In this document: positions 38,231-50,206 of the stretch, piece after piece
Position numbering within the stretch: the first letter of the stretch is position 1
How the letters are laid out: every line of letters starts with the position of its first letter
DNA from: Bacillota bacterium LX-D
Lineage (GTDB): Bacteria; Bacillota; DUOV01; Zhaonellaceae
Direction: 5' to 3'
Assembly (NCBI GenBank): GCA_031628995.1
Contig: JAVLUO010000001.1
Span: forward strand, 400,381 to 464,380
DNA length: 64,000 nucleotides
Made by a program: the position numbers and the translations under genes
Notes under the pieces: model-generated
What the model was told of the DNA's origin: nothing
The model's database searches: none
The model's input: the letters and a program-made list of their open reading frames with translations, nothing else

Positions 38231-40042
38231 ATGCACCACTCTTTTCACCATGAAGAAGATTTAGGTAAAAAAGCAATTAATTTTAAAGTGTTTAAAAGGC
38301 TCCTTGCGTATGCCTCTCCCTTTTGGTTAGGGCTCAGCCTTTGTATTTTTCTGCTGTTCTTAATTACACTAGCAGACCTAGCTCGTCCTTACCTGCTTAA
38401 AATTGCCATTGACGAACATTTTGTGGGTCTTAGTTCCAATAATACTCAGGTAGTTTCGGACCATATCCAAGCACTATTTAAACTGGCAGCCATTTTTTTA
38501 GGCTTAATCATTGCCAGCTCACTGCTTAGCTATATTCAAGCGTACTTACTGCAATATATTGGGCAAAAAATTATCTTTACTATTCGCCAGAAGGTTTTTG
38601 AGCATTTATTAAGTCTGCCTATCCGCTTTTTTGATACGAATCCGGTTGGTAGACTGGTAACACGTGTTACTAACGACATTGAAAGTATAAACGAAATGTA
38701 TTCCAGTGTTCTGGTTTACCTTTTTCAGGATATATTTCTAATTTTCGGTATTATGGCCGTAATGCTTAGTTTAAACCTTACCTTAAGCTGTATTTCCTTT
38801 GTGGGAATACCACTGATTGTGGGAGCTACACTTCTTTATCAGTTAAAGGCTAGCCGAGCTTTTCGCCAGGTTAGGGTAAAACTGGCTGCTGTTAATGCTT
38901 TTTTGCAGGAAAATTTAAGCGGCATGCGAATTATTCAAGTTTTCCGCCAGGAAAAGCAAAAAATGTCCCATTTTAAGCAGCTAAATATGGAGCTTTATAC
39001 TGCTAGTATGCAAGAACTTGTTGCCTTTGCACTTTTCCGCCCAGCAATGGACTTAATTTATACCCTTGTCCTGGCCTTATTAATTTGGTATGGAGGCGGA
39101 CAGGTGTTACAAAACCATTTATCTTTTGGTGTTCTTTACGCCTTCATTAATTATTTAGAACAATTTTTTAAACCTATTAATGACCTAACTGAAAAATATA
39201 GTATTTTTCAATCAGCACTGGCTTCAGCTGAAAGATTGTTCCTACTGCTAGATGAGGAAAATACCATTAAGGAAATAAAAGAACCTGTGGAGCTGCCTGA
39301 TTTACAAGGAAAAATTGAGTTTGATCATGTCTGGTTTGCTTACCAAAATGAAGACTGGGTTTTGAAAGATGTTACTTTTACAATTAAACCGGGACAGACC
39401 TTTGCTTTAGTTGGAGCAACTGGTGCTGGAAAATCCTCAGTTATTAATTTACTAAACCGCTTTTATGATATTCAAAAAGGTGAAATTAGAATCGATGATA
39501 TACCTGTACAAAATTTTAAATTGTCTTTTTTGCGCAGCAACATCGGGGTAGTCATGCAGGATGTTTTTCTGTTCACCGGCGATATTGCTCATAATATTAG
39601 GCTCGGAAATACTGCTATAACGGATAAACAAATCCGAGAAGCAGCCCGGTTTGTCCATGCAGATAGCTTTATAGAACAATTATCTAATCAATACGAGACA
39701 GAAGTCGTTGAAAGAGGTGCTACCCTTTCCACAGGGGAAAGGCAGCTTTTAGCTTTTGCCCGGGCCCTAGCTTTTAATCCCAAAATCCTGGTCTTAGATG
39801 AAGCAACAGCTCATATTGATACTGCTACTGAACAGTTAATTCAAGAAGCACTAAACAAGCTTACCTTTAACCGTACTACCTTAATCGTTGCCCATCGCCT
39901 TTCAACTATTCAAAGGGCCGATTGTATTTTAGTCATGCATAAAGGGGAAATAAAGGAAATGGGAACTCATCAGGAACTCCTATCCAAAGGGGGACTGTAT
40001 TATCAACTTTACCAATTACAGTATAAAGATCAGCTTAGTTAA
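38231..40042 (+). CDS. ABC exporter half-transporter, second subunit (canonical catalytic site)
   Basis: 603 residues from the ATG at 38231 with GAGG upstream; a GTG at 38216 lies inside the first gene and is less likely. Membrane domain (about 30-330), Walker A GATGAGKSS, signature LSTGERQLL, Walker B ILVLDEATAHIDT with the catalytic Glu, H-loop VAHRLST. The signature has Thr in place of the usual Gly, whereas the first subunit has a full LSGGQ. That asymmetry fits a heterodimer in which one site hydrolyses ATP. The two genes form an operon closed by a hairpin. Confidence 0.92.
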   Translation: MHHSFHHEEDLGKKAINFKVFKRLLAYASPFWLGLSLCIFLLFLITLADLARPYLLKIAIDEHFVGLSSNNTQVVSDHIQALFKLAAIFLGLIIASSLLSYIQAYLLQYIGQKIIFTIRQKVFEHLLSLPIRFFDTNPVGRLVTRVTNDIESINEMYSSVLVYLFQDIFLIFGIMAVMLSLNLTLSCISFVGIPLIVGATLLYQLKASRAFRQVRVKLAAVNAFLQENLSGMRIIQVFRQEKQKMSHFKQLNMELYTASMQELVAFALFRPAMDLIYTLVLALLIWYGGGQVLQNHLSFGVLYAFINYLEQFFKPINDLTEKYSIFQSALASAERLFLLLDEENTIKEIKEPVELPDLQGKIEFDHVWFAYQNEDWVLKDVTFTIKPGQTFALVGATGAGKSSVINLLNRFYDIQKGEIRIDDIPVQNFKLSFLRSNIGVVMQDVFLFTGDIAHNIRLGNTAITDKQIREAARFVHADSFIEQLSNQYETEVVERGATLSTGERQLLAFARALAFNPKILVLDEATAHIDTATEQLIQEALNKLTFNRTTLIVAHRLSTIQRADCILVMHKGEIKEMGTHQELLSKGGLYYQLYQLQYKDQLS

Positions 40043-40063
40043 AGCCCACATAGTACAAAAATC

Positions 40064-40096
40064 TAAAAAGCCCCTCCTTTTTACTAGGAAGGGCTT
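40064..40096. terminator. Bidirectional terminator between ABC genes and groL
   Basis: AAGCCCCTCCT and AGGAAGGGCTT form a stem with one or two mismatches between the converging ABC operon and groEL, with A/T-rich runs on both sides. Confidence 0.8.
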
Positions 40097-40104
40097 ACTA
40101 TTTT

Positions 40105-41739
<1,635 letters not shown>

Positions 41740-41746
41740 CTACCTT

Positions 41747-42028
41747 CTATTTAACTGCCAAAATATCGCTTTCACGCAGAATTAAATATTCTTGTCCATC
41801 ATACTTAATTTCTGTACCACCGAACTTACTAAAAATAACTCTATCACCTACTTTTACTTCCAAAGGCTGTTTAGAACCATTGTCTAAAACCTTACCGGTA
41901 CCAACAGCGACTACATCACCTTCTTGTGGTTTTTCCTTGGCAGTATCAGGTAAAACAATCCCGCCTTGAGTTTTTTCTTCACCGGAAATAACTTTAACTA
42001 TAACCCGGTCTGCTAATGGTTGTAACAT
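41747..42028 (-). CDS. groS: Co-chaperonin GroES (10 kDa)
   Basis: 93 residues, normal length: [20 protein letters not shown], the mobile loop [49 protein letters not shown] and [13 protein letters not shown]. It caps GroEL. First gene of the heat-shock operon, 24 bases behind a CIRCE element. Confidence 0.98.
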   Translation of the reverse strand: MLQPLADRVIVKVISGEEKTQGGIVLPDTAKEKPQEGDVVAVGTGKVLDNGSKQPLEVKVGDRVIFSKFGGTEIKYDGQEYLILRESDILAVK

Positions 42029-42051
42029 CCTTTTCCCTCCTTATGCGTTTT

Positions 42052-42078
42052 TTAGCACTCACTATAGGACAGTGCTAA
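42052..42078. promoter_or_regulatory. CIRCE operator (HrcA binding site)
   Basis: TTAGCACTC-N9-CAGTGCTAA, the CIRCE inverted repeat with one mismatch (C for G at the start of the second arm). It lies between the promoter and groES, where HrcA represses transcription. No hrcA gene is in the window. Confidence 0.95.
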
Positions 42079-42089
42079 CAACCACTTAT

Positions 42090-42119
42090 ATGATACAAAG
42101 TTAAAATGTAGTTTGTCAA
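42090..42119 (-). promoter_or_regulatory. Promoter of groES-groEL
   Basis: TTGACA (42119-42114) and TATCAT (42095-42090) with an 18-base spacer on the minus strand, ending twelve bases before the CIRCE element. Confidence 0.75.
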
Positions 42120-42160
42120 GTTTTAAACAGTAAAACTTGTAAAATTTATCAAAAATAATA

Positions 42161-42198
42161 AAGCTCTTAGGCTTATTCTATAGGCTTAAGAGCTTTAT
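42161..42198 (-). terminator. Terminator of paaK-iorA-iorB
   Basis: AAAGCTCTTA and TAAGAGCTTT arms (with inner GGC/GCC pairing) form a strong stem about 20 bases behind the iorB stop, with T-rich sequence after it on the minus strand. Confidence 0.8.
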
Positions 42199-42219
42199 TA
42201 TCATTATGCTGGCATTCTT

Positions 42220-42798
42220 TTAATTTTCGTAAGCAAATCCTGTTAAGAATGCTTTCCTATTTATCTCCACAGTTTTGGCAGGAACTAAACCCTCTAAAGC
42301 ATCTAACCAAATATTTTCTGTTAGACCTAAGGATTTGGCCAACACTCCTAATAGTACTACATTGACAACTTTGCTAGAGCCACAATTATCTGCTATCTCT
42401 AAAGCAGGAACAGTTATGGTTTTAGCAGAGGTATTTAAAGTAGCTATAATTTGAGGCGGGTATTCTGCTGCACCTGTAATGACAGGCATAGGGTCTATTT
42501 CCTGGCTGTTGACTATAATGGTTCCACCATCTCTTAAATAGGGCAGCCACCGCAGTGCTTCCAGCTTTTCAAAAGCTAAAATAATGTCGGCAGTACCTAA
42601 AGCAATTACAGGAGAGTAAACTTTTTCACCAAAGCGAACCTGAGTAACTACACTGCCCCCTCTTTGGGACATGCCATGAATCTCAGATACCTTTACCTCA
42701 GATGCTAAGTTTTGGGCAACTTGGCCTAAAACTTTACTTGCTAAAATGGTACCTTGTCCCCCGACCCCTACAATTAGAATATTAGTCACTTTGTTCAT
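42220..42798 (-). CDS. iorB: Indolepyruvate:ferredoxin oxidoreductase, beta subunit
   Basis: 192 residues of the gamma-type POR domain: NILIVGVGGQGTILASKVLG, EIHGMSQRGGSVVTQVRFGE, VYSPVIALGTADIILAFEKL and NVVLLGVLAKSLGL. With IorA it oxidises aryl pyruvates (indolepyruvate, phenylpyruvate, hydroxyphenylpyruvate) to aryl-acetyl-CoA, passing electrons to ferredoxin. Its start overlaps the iorA stop by four bases. Confidence 0.95.
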   Translation of the reverse strand: MNKVTNILIVGVGGQGTILASKVLGQVAQNLASEVKVSEIHGMSQRGGSVVTQVRFGEKVYSPVIALGTADIILAFEKLEALRWLPYLRDGGTIIVNSQEIDPMPVITGAAEYPPQIIATLNTSAKTITVPALEIADNCGSSKVVNVVLLGVLAKSLGLTENIWLDALEGLVPAKTVEINRKAFLTGFAYEN

Positions 42799-44546
42799 CT
42801 CGATACCTCCTGAATAGCTCCCATGTTACAAACCTGCTTACACTGGCCGCAGCCGTTGCATAAGGCACTATTCACAGCCGGCTGTTCTCCCTTAAATACT
42901 AAAGCAGGGCAGCCTAATTTACGGCATCTGCCGCAGGCCTTACATTTTGTTGCATCAACCTCCATCAAACCTTGGGGTCCTTGTCCTTTCAGGAGCACGC
43001 AGGGACGTTTAAAAATAATTACTGAAGGTTCTTCTGCAGCAGTCTCATCCTTCAATGCTTGTTCAACTGCTTTAAGATTATACGGGTCTACTATTTGTAC
43101 TCTTTCTACTCCCAAAGCCCTAACTAAAGCTTCTAAGTTAACTTGTTTTGTTTTTTCTTTTTTAATAGTTAGACCTGTGCCCGGGTGTTCCTGGTGACCT
43201 GTCATAGCAGTTGTACTATTGTCTAAAATTAGAATTGTAGAAGTACCGCAATTATAAACTACATCTGCCAAGCCTGTAATCCCCGAATGAATAAAAGTTG
43301 AATCTCCAATTACAGCTACAAGGCCTCGGGCAAATTCTTTGCCCCGGGCTTTTTCCATACCTAAGGCGCTACTAATGCTGGCGCCCATACAAATGCAAGT
43401 ATCCATAGCTGACAGAGGAGGAGCAGCTCCTAAGGTATAGCAGCCAATGTCCCCTGCAACTTTTAAGCCTAATTTATTAATTGCGTAATATACGCCACGG
43501 TGAGGACAGCCGGCACAAAGAACTGGCGGACGAACTGGAATGGAAGCTGCAGCACTAGCCGCTACTTGATTTTGGCCTTGAACTTGGTTAAACTTCTCAG
43601 CCAGGAGCTCCACATTAAATTCTCCGATTCCGGGGAATAACTCTTTGCCAATTACTTTTAGCCCCCATGCTTTAATTTGTTCTTCTAAAAATGGTTCCAA
43701 TTCCTCAATGACATAACATTTTTCCACAGACTGTACAAAAGTTGTAATTAATTTTTGCGGCAAAGGATAAGTTATGCCTAGTTTTAAAATAGAAGCATTA
43801 GGCAACACTTCTTTTACATATTGATAAACGATACCACTAGTGATAATACCTATTTTTTGATCGCCTTGTTCTATCCTATTTAAAGAACTACTTTCGCTAA
43901 ATTCACTTAATTTTACTCTACGCTCTTCAACAATAGGATGCCGTAAGCGTCCGTGAGCAGGCAGCATCACATATTTTTGCGGATTTTTTTCATAGTCCTT
44001 CAAAGGAAGATCTTTCCGCTCTTCCAGACTAACCAGAGACTGAGAATGGGCAACTCTGGTAGTCGTCCTAAACAAAACGGGAGTATCAAATTTTTCACTA
44101 ATCTCATAGGCCTGAATTAACATATCTTTAGCTTCTTGGCTGTCGCTGGGCTCTAAAAGGGGAATTTGAGCAAATTTTGCATAAAAGCGATTGTCCTGCT
44201 CATTTTGCGAACTATGCATGCCTGGATCATCGGCGGAAACTAAAACTAGACCGCCGTTGACACCAGTATAAGCAAAAGTTAAAAGAGGGTCAGCCGCCAC
44301 ATTCACACCTACGTGTTTCATAGCTACCAATGTTCTGGCTCCAGCAATGGAAGCTCCGGCTCCGACCTCCAAAGCTACTTTTTCGTTTGGTGACCACTCA
44401 GCATATATTTCCGGGTAAGAAGCAATGTTTTCTAAAATTTCGGTGCTAGGGGTCCCGGGGTAAGCAGCAGCAACTCTAACTCCTGCTTCAAAAGCTCCCC
44501 TGGCTATTGCTTCGTTTCCTGTTAATAGCTTTTTCACTAAGCTCAC
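42795..44546 (-). CDS. iorA: Indolepyruvate:ferredoxin oxidoreductase, alpha subunit
   Basis: 583 residues. N-terminal pyrimidine-binding domain (LLTGNEAIARGAFEAGVRVA, AYPGTPSTEILENIA), central transketolase-C-like part, ThDP domain (RPPVLCAGCPHRGVYYAINK, GDIGCYTLGAAPP, MGASISSALGMEKA, VIGDSTFIHSGITG) and a C-terminal two-cluster ferredoxin domain (CKACGRCRKLGCPALVF, CNGCGQCKQVCNMGAI). Normal IorA length. It follows paaK by six bases, a common pair in anaerobes that ferment aromatic amino acids or use aryl acids. Confidence 0.96.
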   Translation of the reverse strand: MSLVKKLLTGNEAIARGAFEAGVRVAAAYPGTPSTEILENIASYPEIYAEWSPNEKVALEVGAGASIAGARTLVAMKHVGVNVAADPLLTFAYTGVNGGLVLVSADDPGMHSSQNEQDNRFYAKFAQIPLLEPSDSQEAKDMLIQAYEISEKFDTPVLFRTTTRVAHSQSLVSLEERKDLPLKDYEKNPQKYVMLPAHGRLRHPIVEERRVKLSEFSESSSLNRIEQGDQKIGIITSGIVYQYVKEVLPNASILKLGITYPLPQKLITTFVQSVEKCYVIEELEPFLEEQIKAWGLKVIGKELFPGIGEFNVELLAEKFNQVQGQNQVAASAAASIPVRPPVLCAGCPHRGVYYAINKLGLKVAGDIGCYTLGAAPPLSAMDTCICMGASISSALGMEKARGKEFARGLVAVIGDSTFIHSGITGLADVVYNCGTSTILILDNSTTAMTGHQEHPGTGLTIKKEKTKQVNLEALVRALGVERVQIVDPYNLKAVEQALKDETAAEEPSVIIFKRPCVLLKGQGPQGLMEVDATKCKACGRCRKLGCPALVFKGEQPAVNSALCNGCGQCKQVCNMGAIQEVSR

Positions 44547-44552
44547 TCCTAA

Positions 44553-45851
44553 TTAATAATTACGTAAATCTAAAACTCTTTTAGCTTTTCCTTCAAAACG
44601 AGCTAAAGATTTGGGCTCTACTAATCGTACCTTTGCATTTAATGATAACACAGAAAAAAGTTTTTGGGTTATACGTTTTTCTAAAGCTTCTAATTCGTTA
44701 AAACGACCTGTAAACCAGTCATCAGCTACTTCTACCTTAATCTCCAGCTCGTCTAAATACCCTTTTCTCGTAACTACCAACTGATACTGAGGGGTAATTC
44801 CTTCCATTTGGATCAAGACACTTTCAATTTGAGTCGGAAATACATTAACTCCTTTAATGATCAACATATCATCAGTTCTGCCTTTAACCTTACTCATTCG
44901 TACTGAAGTACGTCCACAAGAGCATGGTTCAGGGTTTAAGACTGATAAATCTTTAGTTCTATACCGAATAAGGGGTAAACCCTCCTTAGTAATAGTGGTA
45001 AACACTAATTCGCCTAATTCGCCATAAGGCAATGTTTCTCCTGTTTCAGGATCAATTACTTCTACAATAAAATGATCTTCTGCAACATGCATACCTTGTT
45101 TGTATTGGCATTCACCAGCTACACCAGGCCCCATAATTTCGCTTAAACCATAATTATCTGTAGCTATAATATTCCAGCGGCTTTCTAATTCGGAACGCAT
45201 TTCTTCAGTACTTCCCTCAGAACCAAAAAGCCCTAAGCGCAAAGGTAATTTTGCTGTATCAATACCCTTTTCCTGTGCAACCTCTGCCATATATAAGGCG
45301 TAAGAAGGTGTACTGATTAAAATAGTAGAGCCAAAATCTTGCATCAGCATTAACTGTTTTTCCGTATTGCCAACTGAGGTAGGTACCACAGCCGTACCAA
45401 TTTTTTCAAAACCGTAGTGCAAACCAAAAGCCCCTGTAAATAAACCATAGCCAAAAGCTATTTGCGCAATATCTTCTGATGTTCCTCCTGCCTGAGTAAT
45501 AACCCTGGCAACTAAATCGGACCATTTTTCTAGGTCATTTCTGGTATAACCAACTACCGTTGGTTTACCGGTAGTTCCTGAAGAGGCATGAATTCGAATT
45601 AAGTCTTTTTTAGGTACGGCAAGCAAACCAAAAGGGTAATTATCCCTTAAATCATTTTTAGTCGTAAAAGGCAGCTTTTGTAAGTCAGCTAAACTTTGAA
45701 TGTCTTCCGGCTTAACACCAAGTGAATCAAAGGATTGTCGGTAAAAAGGAACCCTGTCATATACTCTTGAAACTGTTTCCTGCAGCCTTTTTAATTGCAG
45801 ATCTTGCATTTCTTTACGACTCATACATTCTATTTCTTTATCCCAAATCAT
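44553..45851 (-). CDS. paaK: Phenylacetate-CoA ligase (aryl-acid CoA ligase)
   Basis: 432 residues, normal for Paa[41 protein letters not shown], the AMP/P-loop [59 protein letters not shown], and the C-terminal lysine region ([12 protein letters not shown] ... [12 protein letters not shown]). It joins phenylacetate, indoleacetate or similar acids to CoA at the cost of ATP, or runs backward to make ATP from aryl-acetyl-CoA formed by IorAB, as proposed in anaerobes. GGAAGGAC lies nine bases before the ATG. A structured leader precedes it. Confidence 0.94.
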   Translation of the reverse strand: MIWDKEIECMSRKEMQDLQLKRLQETVSRVYDRVPFYRQSFDSLGVKPEDIQSLADLQKLPFTTKNDLRDNYPFGLLAVPKKDLIRIHASSGTTGKPTVVGYTRNDLEKWSDLVARVITQAGGTSEDIAQIAFGYGLFTGAFGLHYGFEKIGTAVVPTSVGNTEKQLMLMQDFGSTILISTPSYALYMAEVAQEKGIDTAKLPLRLGLFGSEGSTEEMRSELESRWNIIATDNYGLSEIMGPGVAGECQYKQGMHVAEDHFIVEVIDPETGETLPYGELGELVFTTITKEGLPLIRYRTKDLSVLNPEPCSCGRTSVRMSKVKGRTDDMLIIKGVNVFPTQIESVLIQMEGITPQYQLVVTRKGYLDELEIKVEVADDWFTGRFNELEALEKRITQKLFSVLSLNAKVRLVEPKSLARFEGKAKRVLDLRNY

Positions 45852-45882
45852 CTTTTATCAGTCCTTCCATTTCTTTTGGGCA

Positions 45883-45990
45883 TGAAAAAAGCCCCTACAA
45901 ATTGAAGGTGGCATTGCTAACGCAGCTCAATAATACTCGTCAAAAGTCTACCTGGCTGCACTTTTTATTCTACCACACTACTGTACTGCA
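45883..45990 (-). promoter_or_regulatory. Candidate transcription attenuator ahead of paaK
   Basis: On the minus strand the leader can form an outer pairing GTGGTA (about 45978) with TGCCAC (45908), enclosing GCAGC/GCTGC. The same TGCCACC segment can instead pair as GCCACCT with AGGGGC to make a hairpin followed by six T (to 45885), 34 bases before the paaK start. Two exclusive structures, one a terminator, suggest a riboswitch or protein-controlled attenuator. I recognise no known riboswitch class. Structures were drawn by eye. Confidence 0.45.
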
Positions 45991-46078
45991 AATTTTTTCT
46001 TCCTACTTTTCTGCATAAACCCACATACATCTACCGAGCTATATTTATATAAATTCTTCTACATGAATAACTATTTTC

Positions 46079-46100
46079 CTGCTTGTATTAATTTGCAGGA
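46079..46100. promoter_or_regulatory. Operator-like palindrome upstream of paaK
   Basis: CCTGC...GCAGG arms around an AT-rich 12-base centre form a 22-bp imperfect palindrome about 90 bases upstream of the attenuator. It could bind a regulator of paaK-iorAB. No known motif was matched. Confidence 0.35.
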
Positions 46101-46130
46101 TTTCCGTAAGTATTCTTATATAAAACACTG

Positions 46131-46168
46131 CTAAAAAGCTGCTAACCTTAATGCTAGCAGCTTTTTAT
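46131..46168 (-). terminator. Terminator of argG-argH
   Basis: AAAAAGCTGCTA and TAGCAGCTTTTT form a perfect stem about a dozen bases after the argH stop, with a T-run on the minus strand. Confidence 0.85.
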
Positions 46169-46179
46169 TTAACATCTTT

Positions 46180-47577
46180 TTAAAATTCTGCGGACTTCCA
46201 AATATGTTTCTCAAGCCACTTTCGGCCTGCTGCAATACTCCTGGTGACAGCTTCCTCTGCAGGGCCTCCTGCCACATTGCGTTTTGCCACACACTCTGCT
46301 ATGGCTATGGCTTGGTAGATATCATTCTCAAAAGCAGCCGAATATGTTTGGTATTCAGCCAGAGTTAAATCTTCTAATACCTTATTTTCCTGTACGCATT
46401 TTAATACTAACTGACCAACAATAGCATGGGCTTCACGGAAAGGAACTCCCTTTTTAGCCAAATAATCGGCTACATCTGTGGCATTAGTGAAGCCGCTTTT
46501 TGCCCCTGCTGCCATCCGCTCCTGCCTAATATTCATTGTTTTAAGCATAGGAGTAAAAGTTAACAGGCATTTTTTAATTGTATCTACCGTATCAAATAGT
46601 GCTTCTTTATCCTCCTGCATGTCCTTATTATAGGCTAGAGGCAACCCTTTCATCATGGTCAATAAGGTTATAAGATTACCATATACACGTCCCGTTTTAC
46701 CCCTAATCAGTTCTGCCACGTCAGGGTTCTTTTTCTGAGGCATAATGCTGGATCCTGTGCTATAAGCATCATCAAGTTCAACAAAACGAAATTCATCAGA
46801 GGACCACAGTATAATTTCCTCACATATCCTGCTAAAATGCATCATTAATAATGCAGCAGCAGAGGTAAACTCAATTTGATAGTCCCTGTCACTTACTCCA
46901 TCTAAGCTATTGGCAGTTATCTCAGCAAAACCTAGTTCTTCGGCCACCATTTCCCTATCCAGGGGGAAAGTTGTGCCTGCCAAAGCTCCTGAGCCTAAGG
47001 GCATTACATCAGTTCTTTTGAAACAGTCCTGAAACCTTTCATAATCCCGCTGAAACATTTGAAAATAGGCCATGAGATGGTGAGCAAAGGTAATGGGTTG
47101 GGCTTTTTGCAAATGGGTGTAGCCTGGCATTACAGTAGCTAAATGCTGCTCTGCAATGTCTAGAATTACCTCTTGTAAATCAAGAAGCAATTTACAAGTA
47201 TTTGCTATTTCCTCTTTGAGATACATTTTAGCATCTAGGGCCACTTGGTCATTCCGGCTTCTAGCTGTATGCAGTTTTTTGCCAACAGCACCGCAGCGTT
47301 CTGTAAGAAGCTTTTCAATATTCATGTGAATATCTTCTGCCCCTATTTCAAACTCTACTTTTCCCTTTTCAATATCTTCTAAAATTTCCTGTAACCCAGA
47401 AATAATTTTATTCATTTCTTCGGAATTTAAAACTCCAATTTTACCAAGCATTCTGGCGTGAGCAATGCTGCCTACAATATCTTGCTTATACAAACGTTGA
47501 TCAAAAGAAATGGAAGAATGGAAATCTTCTACTAATCTATCTGTTTCCTTTTGGAAACGTCCACCCCATAATTTCAT
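46180..47577 (-). CDS. argH: Argininosuccinate lyase
   Basis: 465 residues. [74 protein letters not shown], and the family signature [20 protein letters not shown] with the catalytic serine loop. It splits argininosuccinate into arginine and fumarate. It lies 370 bases behind argG, the gap being filled with palindromic repeats that probably arrived later. Confidence 0.97.
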   Translation of the reverse strand: MKLWGGRFQKETDRLVEDFHSSISFDQRLYKQDIVGSIAHARMLGKIGVLNSEEMNKIISGLQEILEDIEKGKVEFEIGAEDIHMNIEKLLTERCGAVGKKLHTARSRNDQVALDAKMYLKEEIANTCKLLLDLQEVILDIAEQHLATVMPGYTHLQKAQPITFAHHLMAYFQMFQRDYERFQDCFKRTDVMPLGSGALAGTTFPLDREMVAEELGFAEITANSLDGVSDRDYQIEFTSAAALLMMHFSRICEEIILWSSDEFRFVELDDAYSTGSSIMPQKKNPDVAELIRGKTGRVYGNLITLLTMMKGLPLAYNKDMQEDKEALFDTVDTIKKCLLTFTPMLKTMNIRQERMAAGAKSGFTNATDVADYLAKKGVPFREAHAIVGQLVLKCVQENKVLEDLTLAEYQTYSAAFENDIYQAIAIAECVAKRNVAGGPAEEAVTRSIAAGRKWLEKHIWKSAEF

Positions 47578-47652
47578 AATTTCACCTCAAATTAAGATGT
47601 TGAAAGCTAACAGCAGTATTGCTGTTAGCTCAGATTGTCAACAAACTCTTAT

Positions 47653-47758
47653 AGCTAGCATGTATTATGGAGCGAGACTTGTTTCGCTCAGCCGTCGGCG
47701 GCTCTGCCGACGGTAACGGCGTGCGAGCTTGTCCAGAGCGAAATAATACATGCCAGCT
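47653..47758. repeat. Palindromic repeat element with terminal inverted repeats
   Basis: AGCTAGCATGTATTAT at the left and ATAATACATGCCAGCT at the right are inverse copies (one mismatch) around a GC-rich centre that itself is palindromic (GCCGTCGGCGG...CCGACGGT). The right 37 bases recur at 56091-56127. The form is that of a miniature transposable element or REP-type palindrome. Confidence 0.6.
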
Positions 47759-47832
47759 TTATCTACAAAATTGAATTAACGCCAGTATTGCTGTTAGCTT
47801 ACTACTCTAAAAAATGTTAACCCTTGTATCTC

Positions 47833-47903
47833 CTGCTCCAGGATGACTTCGCCAAGAACGCTGGTTCTGCTCAGAGCGTTCTAAGGCTTGTCAAAAGGAG
47901 CAG
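47833..47903. repeat. Second palindromic module between argG and argH
   Basis: CTGCTCC at the left pairs with GGAGCAG at the right, and the inside has AGAACGCT/AGAGCGTTCT. The 26 bases 47842-47867 recur exactly at 55998-56023. With the previous element it fills the argG-argH gap (47578-47949); I see no gene there. Confidence 0.6.
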
Positions 47904-47949
47904 CTGCGACACAATAGGTTACTATTTTTTTTAGCTTCACATAATTTTC

Positions 47950-49155
47950 TTAGCTATTTTTCACTTTCCTTTCCATAAGCGCTTGGACTTTGAGCGGTAA
48001 GCCAAATAAGTTAATAAAGCCTTCAGCGTCTTTTTGATTATAAACTTGGTCTTCTCCAAAGGTAGCAAATTCTTCGCTATAGAGGGAGTAAGGAGATTTA
48101 CTGCCGGCAACGGTACAGCTGCCTTTATACAATTTCATTCTGACTGTGCCTGTTACATGTTCCTGGGTCACATCTACAAAAGCAGCTAAAGCCTTCCGTA
48201 TGGTGGAATACCACATGCCATCGTAGACTAATTCAGCATATTTAGCAGCAATTAATTCTTTATAGTGCAGTGTCTGTCTATCTAAAGTTAAGTATTCCAA
48301 TTCTTGGTGAGCTTTATAGAGCACGGTTCCACCAGGAGTTTCATATACTCCTCTGGACTTCATACCTACTAAACGATTTTCCACAATATCATCAATACCA
48401 ACCCCATTTGCTCCAGCTAAATCATTTAACTTTGTTAAAAGCTCTATGGGCTGGTATGCTTGGCCATCTAATCTTACAGGAATACCTTGTTCAAAATCTA
48501 TTTCAACATATGTAGGTTTGTCAGGAGCTTTTTCCGGAGGCGTGATCAGCATATAAAGATGGTTCTGCGGCTCATTCCAAGGATCCTCTAAATCTCCTCC
48601 TTCATGGCTTAAATGCCAAATATTCCGATCCATGCTGTAAGGGTGTTCTTTAGTTACCGGAACGGGAATACCCCTTTCTTTAGCATAATCAATAGCTTGG
48701 TCACGAGACTTAATATCCCAAATTCTCCAAGGAGCTATAATTTTTAAATCAGGATTTAAAGCTTTAATAGTTAACTCAAAACGCACTTGGTCGTTACCTT
48801 TGCCTGTAGCACCATGACAAATGGCCACTGCTCCTTCTTTTTCAGCAATTTCCACCAGCCTTTTGGCAATAACAGGACGGGCAAAAGAAGTGCCTAATAA
48901 GTATTTTCTTTCGTAAACTGCACCTGCTTTTAAAGTAGGCCAAACAAAATCTGTAATAAATTGTTCTTTTAAGTCTTCAATATATAATTTGCTGGCCCCA
49001 GATTTAAGAGCCTTTTCATGTAATGGTTCTAATTCCTCTCCCTGCCCTACATCAGCAGCGACAGCAATAACTTCGTAGCCATAGTTTTCTTTCAGCCAGG
49101 GAATAATTATTGAAGTATCCAAACCACCGGAATAAGCTAGTATAACTTTTTCCAT
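47950..49155 (-). CDS. argG: Argininosuccinate synthase
   Basis: 401 residues: [20 protein letters not shown] (ATP-binding P-loop motif SGGLDTS), [48 protein letters not shown] and [20 protein letters not shown]. It joins citrulline and aspartate with ATP. It follows argF by about 100 bases and could have its own promoter or be read from argC. Confidence 0.97.
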   Translation of the reverse strand: MEKVILAYSGGLDTSIIIPWLKENYGYEVIAVAADVGQGEELEPLHEKALKSGASKLYIEDLKEQFITDFVWPTLKAGAVYERKYLLGTSFARPVIAKRLVEIAEKEGAVAICHGATGKGNDQVRFELTIKALNPDLKIIAPWRIWDIKSRDQAIDYAKERGIPVPVTKEHPYSMDRNIWHLSHEGGDLEDPWNEPQNHLYMLITPPEKAPDKPTYVEIDFEQGIPVRLDGQAYQPIELLTKLNDLAGANGVGIDDIVENRLVGMKSRGVYETPGGTVLYKAHQELEYLTLDRQTLHYKELIAAKYAELVYDGMWYSTIRKALAAFVDVTQEHVTGTVRMKLYKGSCTVAGSKSPYSLYSEEFATFGEDQVYNQKDAEGFINLFGLPLKVQALMERKVKNS

Positions 49156-49255
49156 TATTATCTACTCCTTTTTATTCTATCTATCAATATAATACCTTAG
49201 TTTCAAATAGAAAACAGTACCATTTAAATTGTAATTACCCAGATATTTTAAAGAA

Positions 49256-50206
49256 TTACAGCAGCAATGCCAGAACAGCTTTTTGGGCATGAAGCCGGTT
49301 TTCCGCCTCATCAAAAATAACTGAATTTGGGCCTTCAAAGACTTCCTCTGTTATTTCCTCACCACGGTGGGCGGGTAAACAGTGCATAACGAGAACATCT
49401 TTTTTAGCCAGCTTCAATAAATCGCCATTAATTTGATAAGTGCCCAGAATTTTTTTCCTTTCCTCGAATTCCTCTTCTTGGCCCATGCTAGCCCATACAT
49501 CTGTATATAAAACATCTGCATCCTGTGCTGCAGCTTTTAGATCACTAGTTACGGTAATGCTGCCTCCTGTCTTTTTAGCATCTTCTGTGGCTAAAGCAAC
49601 TATCTCCTGATTAGGTTCATAACCTGGAGGAGAAGCAATAGTAACATGCATTCCTACTTTAGCTCCTCCAAACATCAAAGAGTGAGCTACATTATTACCA
49701 TCTCCGATAAAAGCTAACTTTAAGCCCTTTAATTCTCCTTTATGTTCTTGAGCCGTCATTAAATCAGCTAAAACCTGACAAGGATGTAGCAAGTCAGTTA
49801 GTCCATTAATAATGGGAATGTCAGCGTATTTTGCTAATTCCAACACATCTTCATGGCTAAAGGTCCGAATCATAATACCGTCTAAATACCTAGATAAAGT
49901 CCGTGCTGTATCCCGAATAGGTTCTCCCCTGCCCATTTGTAGTTCGGAACCTGATAGAAATAAAGCAGAACCACCTAAGTGATACATGCCTGTTTCAAAA
50001 GAAACCCTGGTTCGGGTAGAGTTTTTCTGAAAAATCATTCCCAAGGTTTTCCCTTTTAAGAGTTCATGGGGTTCTCCCTGTTTCTTTTTTTTCTTCAGCC
50101 AATGGGCAAATTCTAAGATAAAATTGATTTCATCCGTATTATAATCATGTAAGGAAATTAAATCCCTGCCTTTTAAACTGCTGTTTAAATTTAAAACGCT
50201 CACCAT
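49256..50206 (-). CDS. argF: Ornithine carbamoyltransferase
   Basis: 316 residues. The carbamoyl-phosphate loop FQKNSTRTRVSFETGMYHLG (STRTR), RTFSHEDVLELAKYADIPII, NGLTDLLHPCQVLADLMT (HPCQ), FIGDGNNVAHSLM and the ornithine-site MHCLPAHRGEEIT. It makes citrulline. Its ATG shares a base with the argD stop, so the genes are translationally coupled. Confidence 0.97.
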   Translation of the reverse strand: MVSVLNLNSSLKGRDLISLHDYNTDEINFILEFAHWLKKKKKQGEPHELLKGKTLGMIFQKNSTRTRVSFETGMYHLGGSALFLSGSELQMGRGEPIRDTARTLSRYLDGIMIRTFSHEDVLELAKYADIPIINGLTDLLHPCQVLADLMTAQEHKGELKGLKLAFIGDGNNVAHSLMFGGAKVGMHVTIASPPGYEPNQEIVALATEDAKKTGGSITVTSDLKAAAQDADVLYTDVWASMGQEEEFEERKKILGTYQINGDLLKLAKKDVLVMHCLPAHRGEEITEEVFEGPNSVIFDEAENRLHAQKAVLALLL

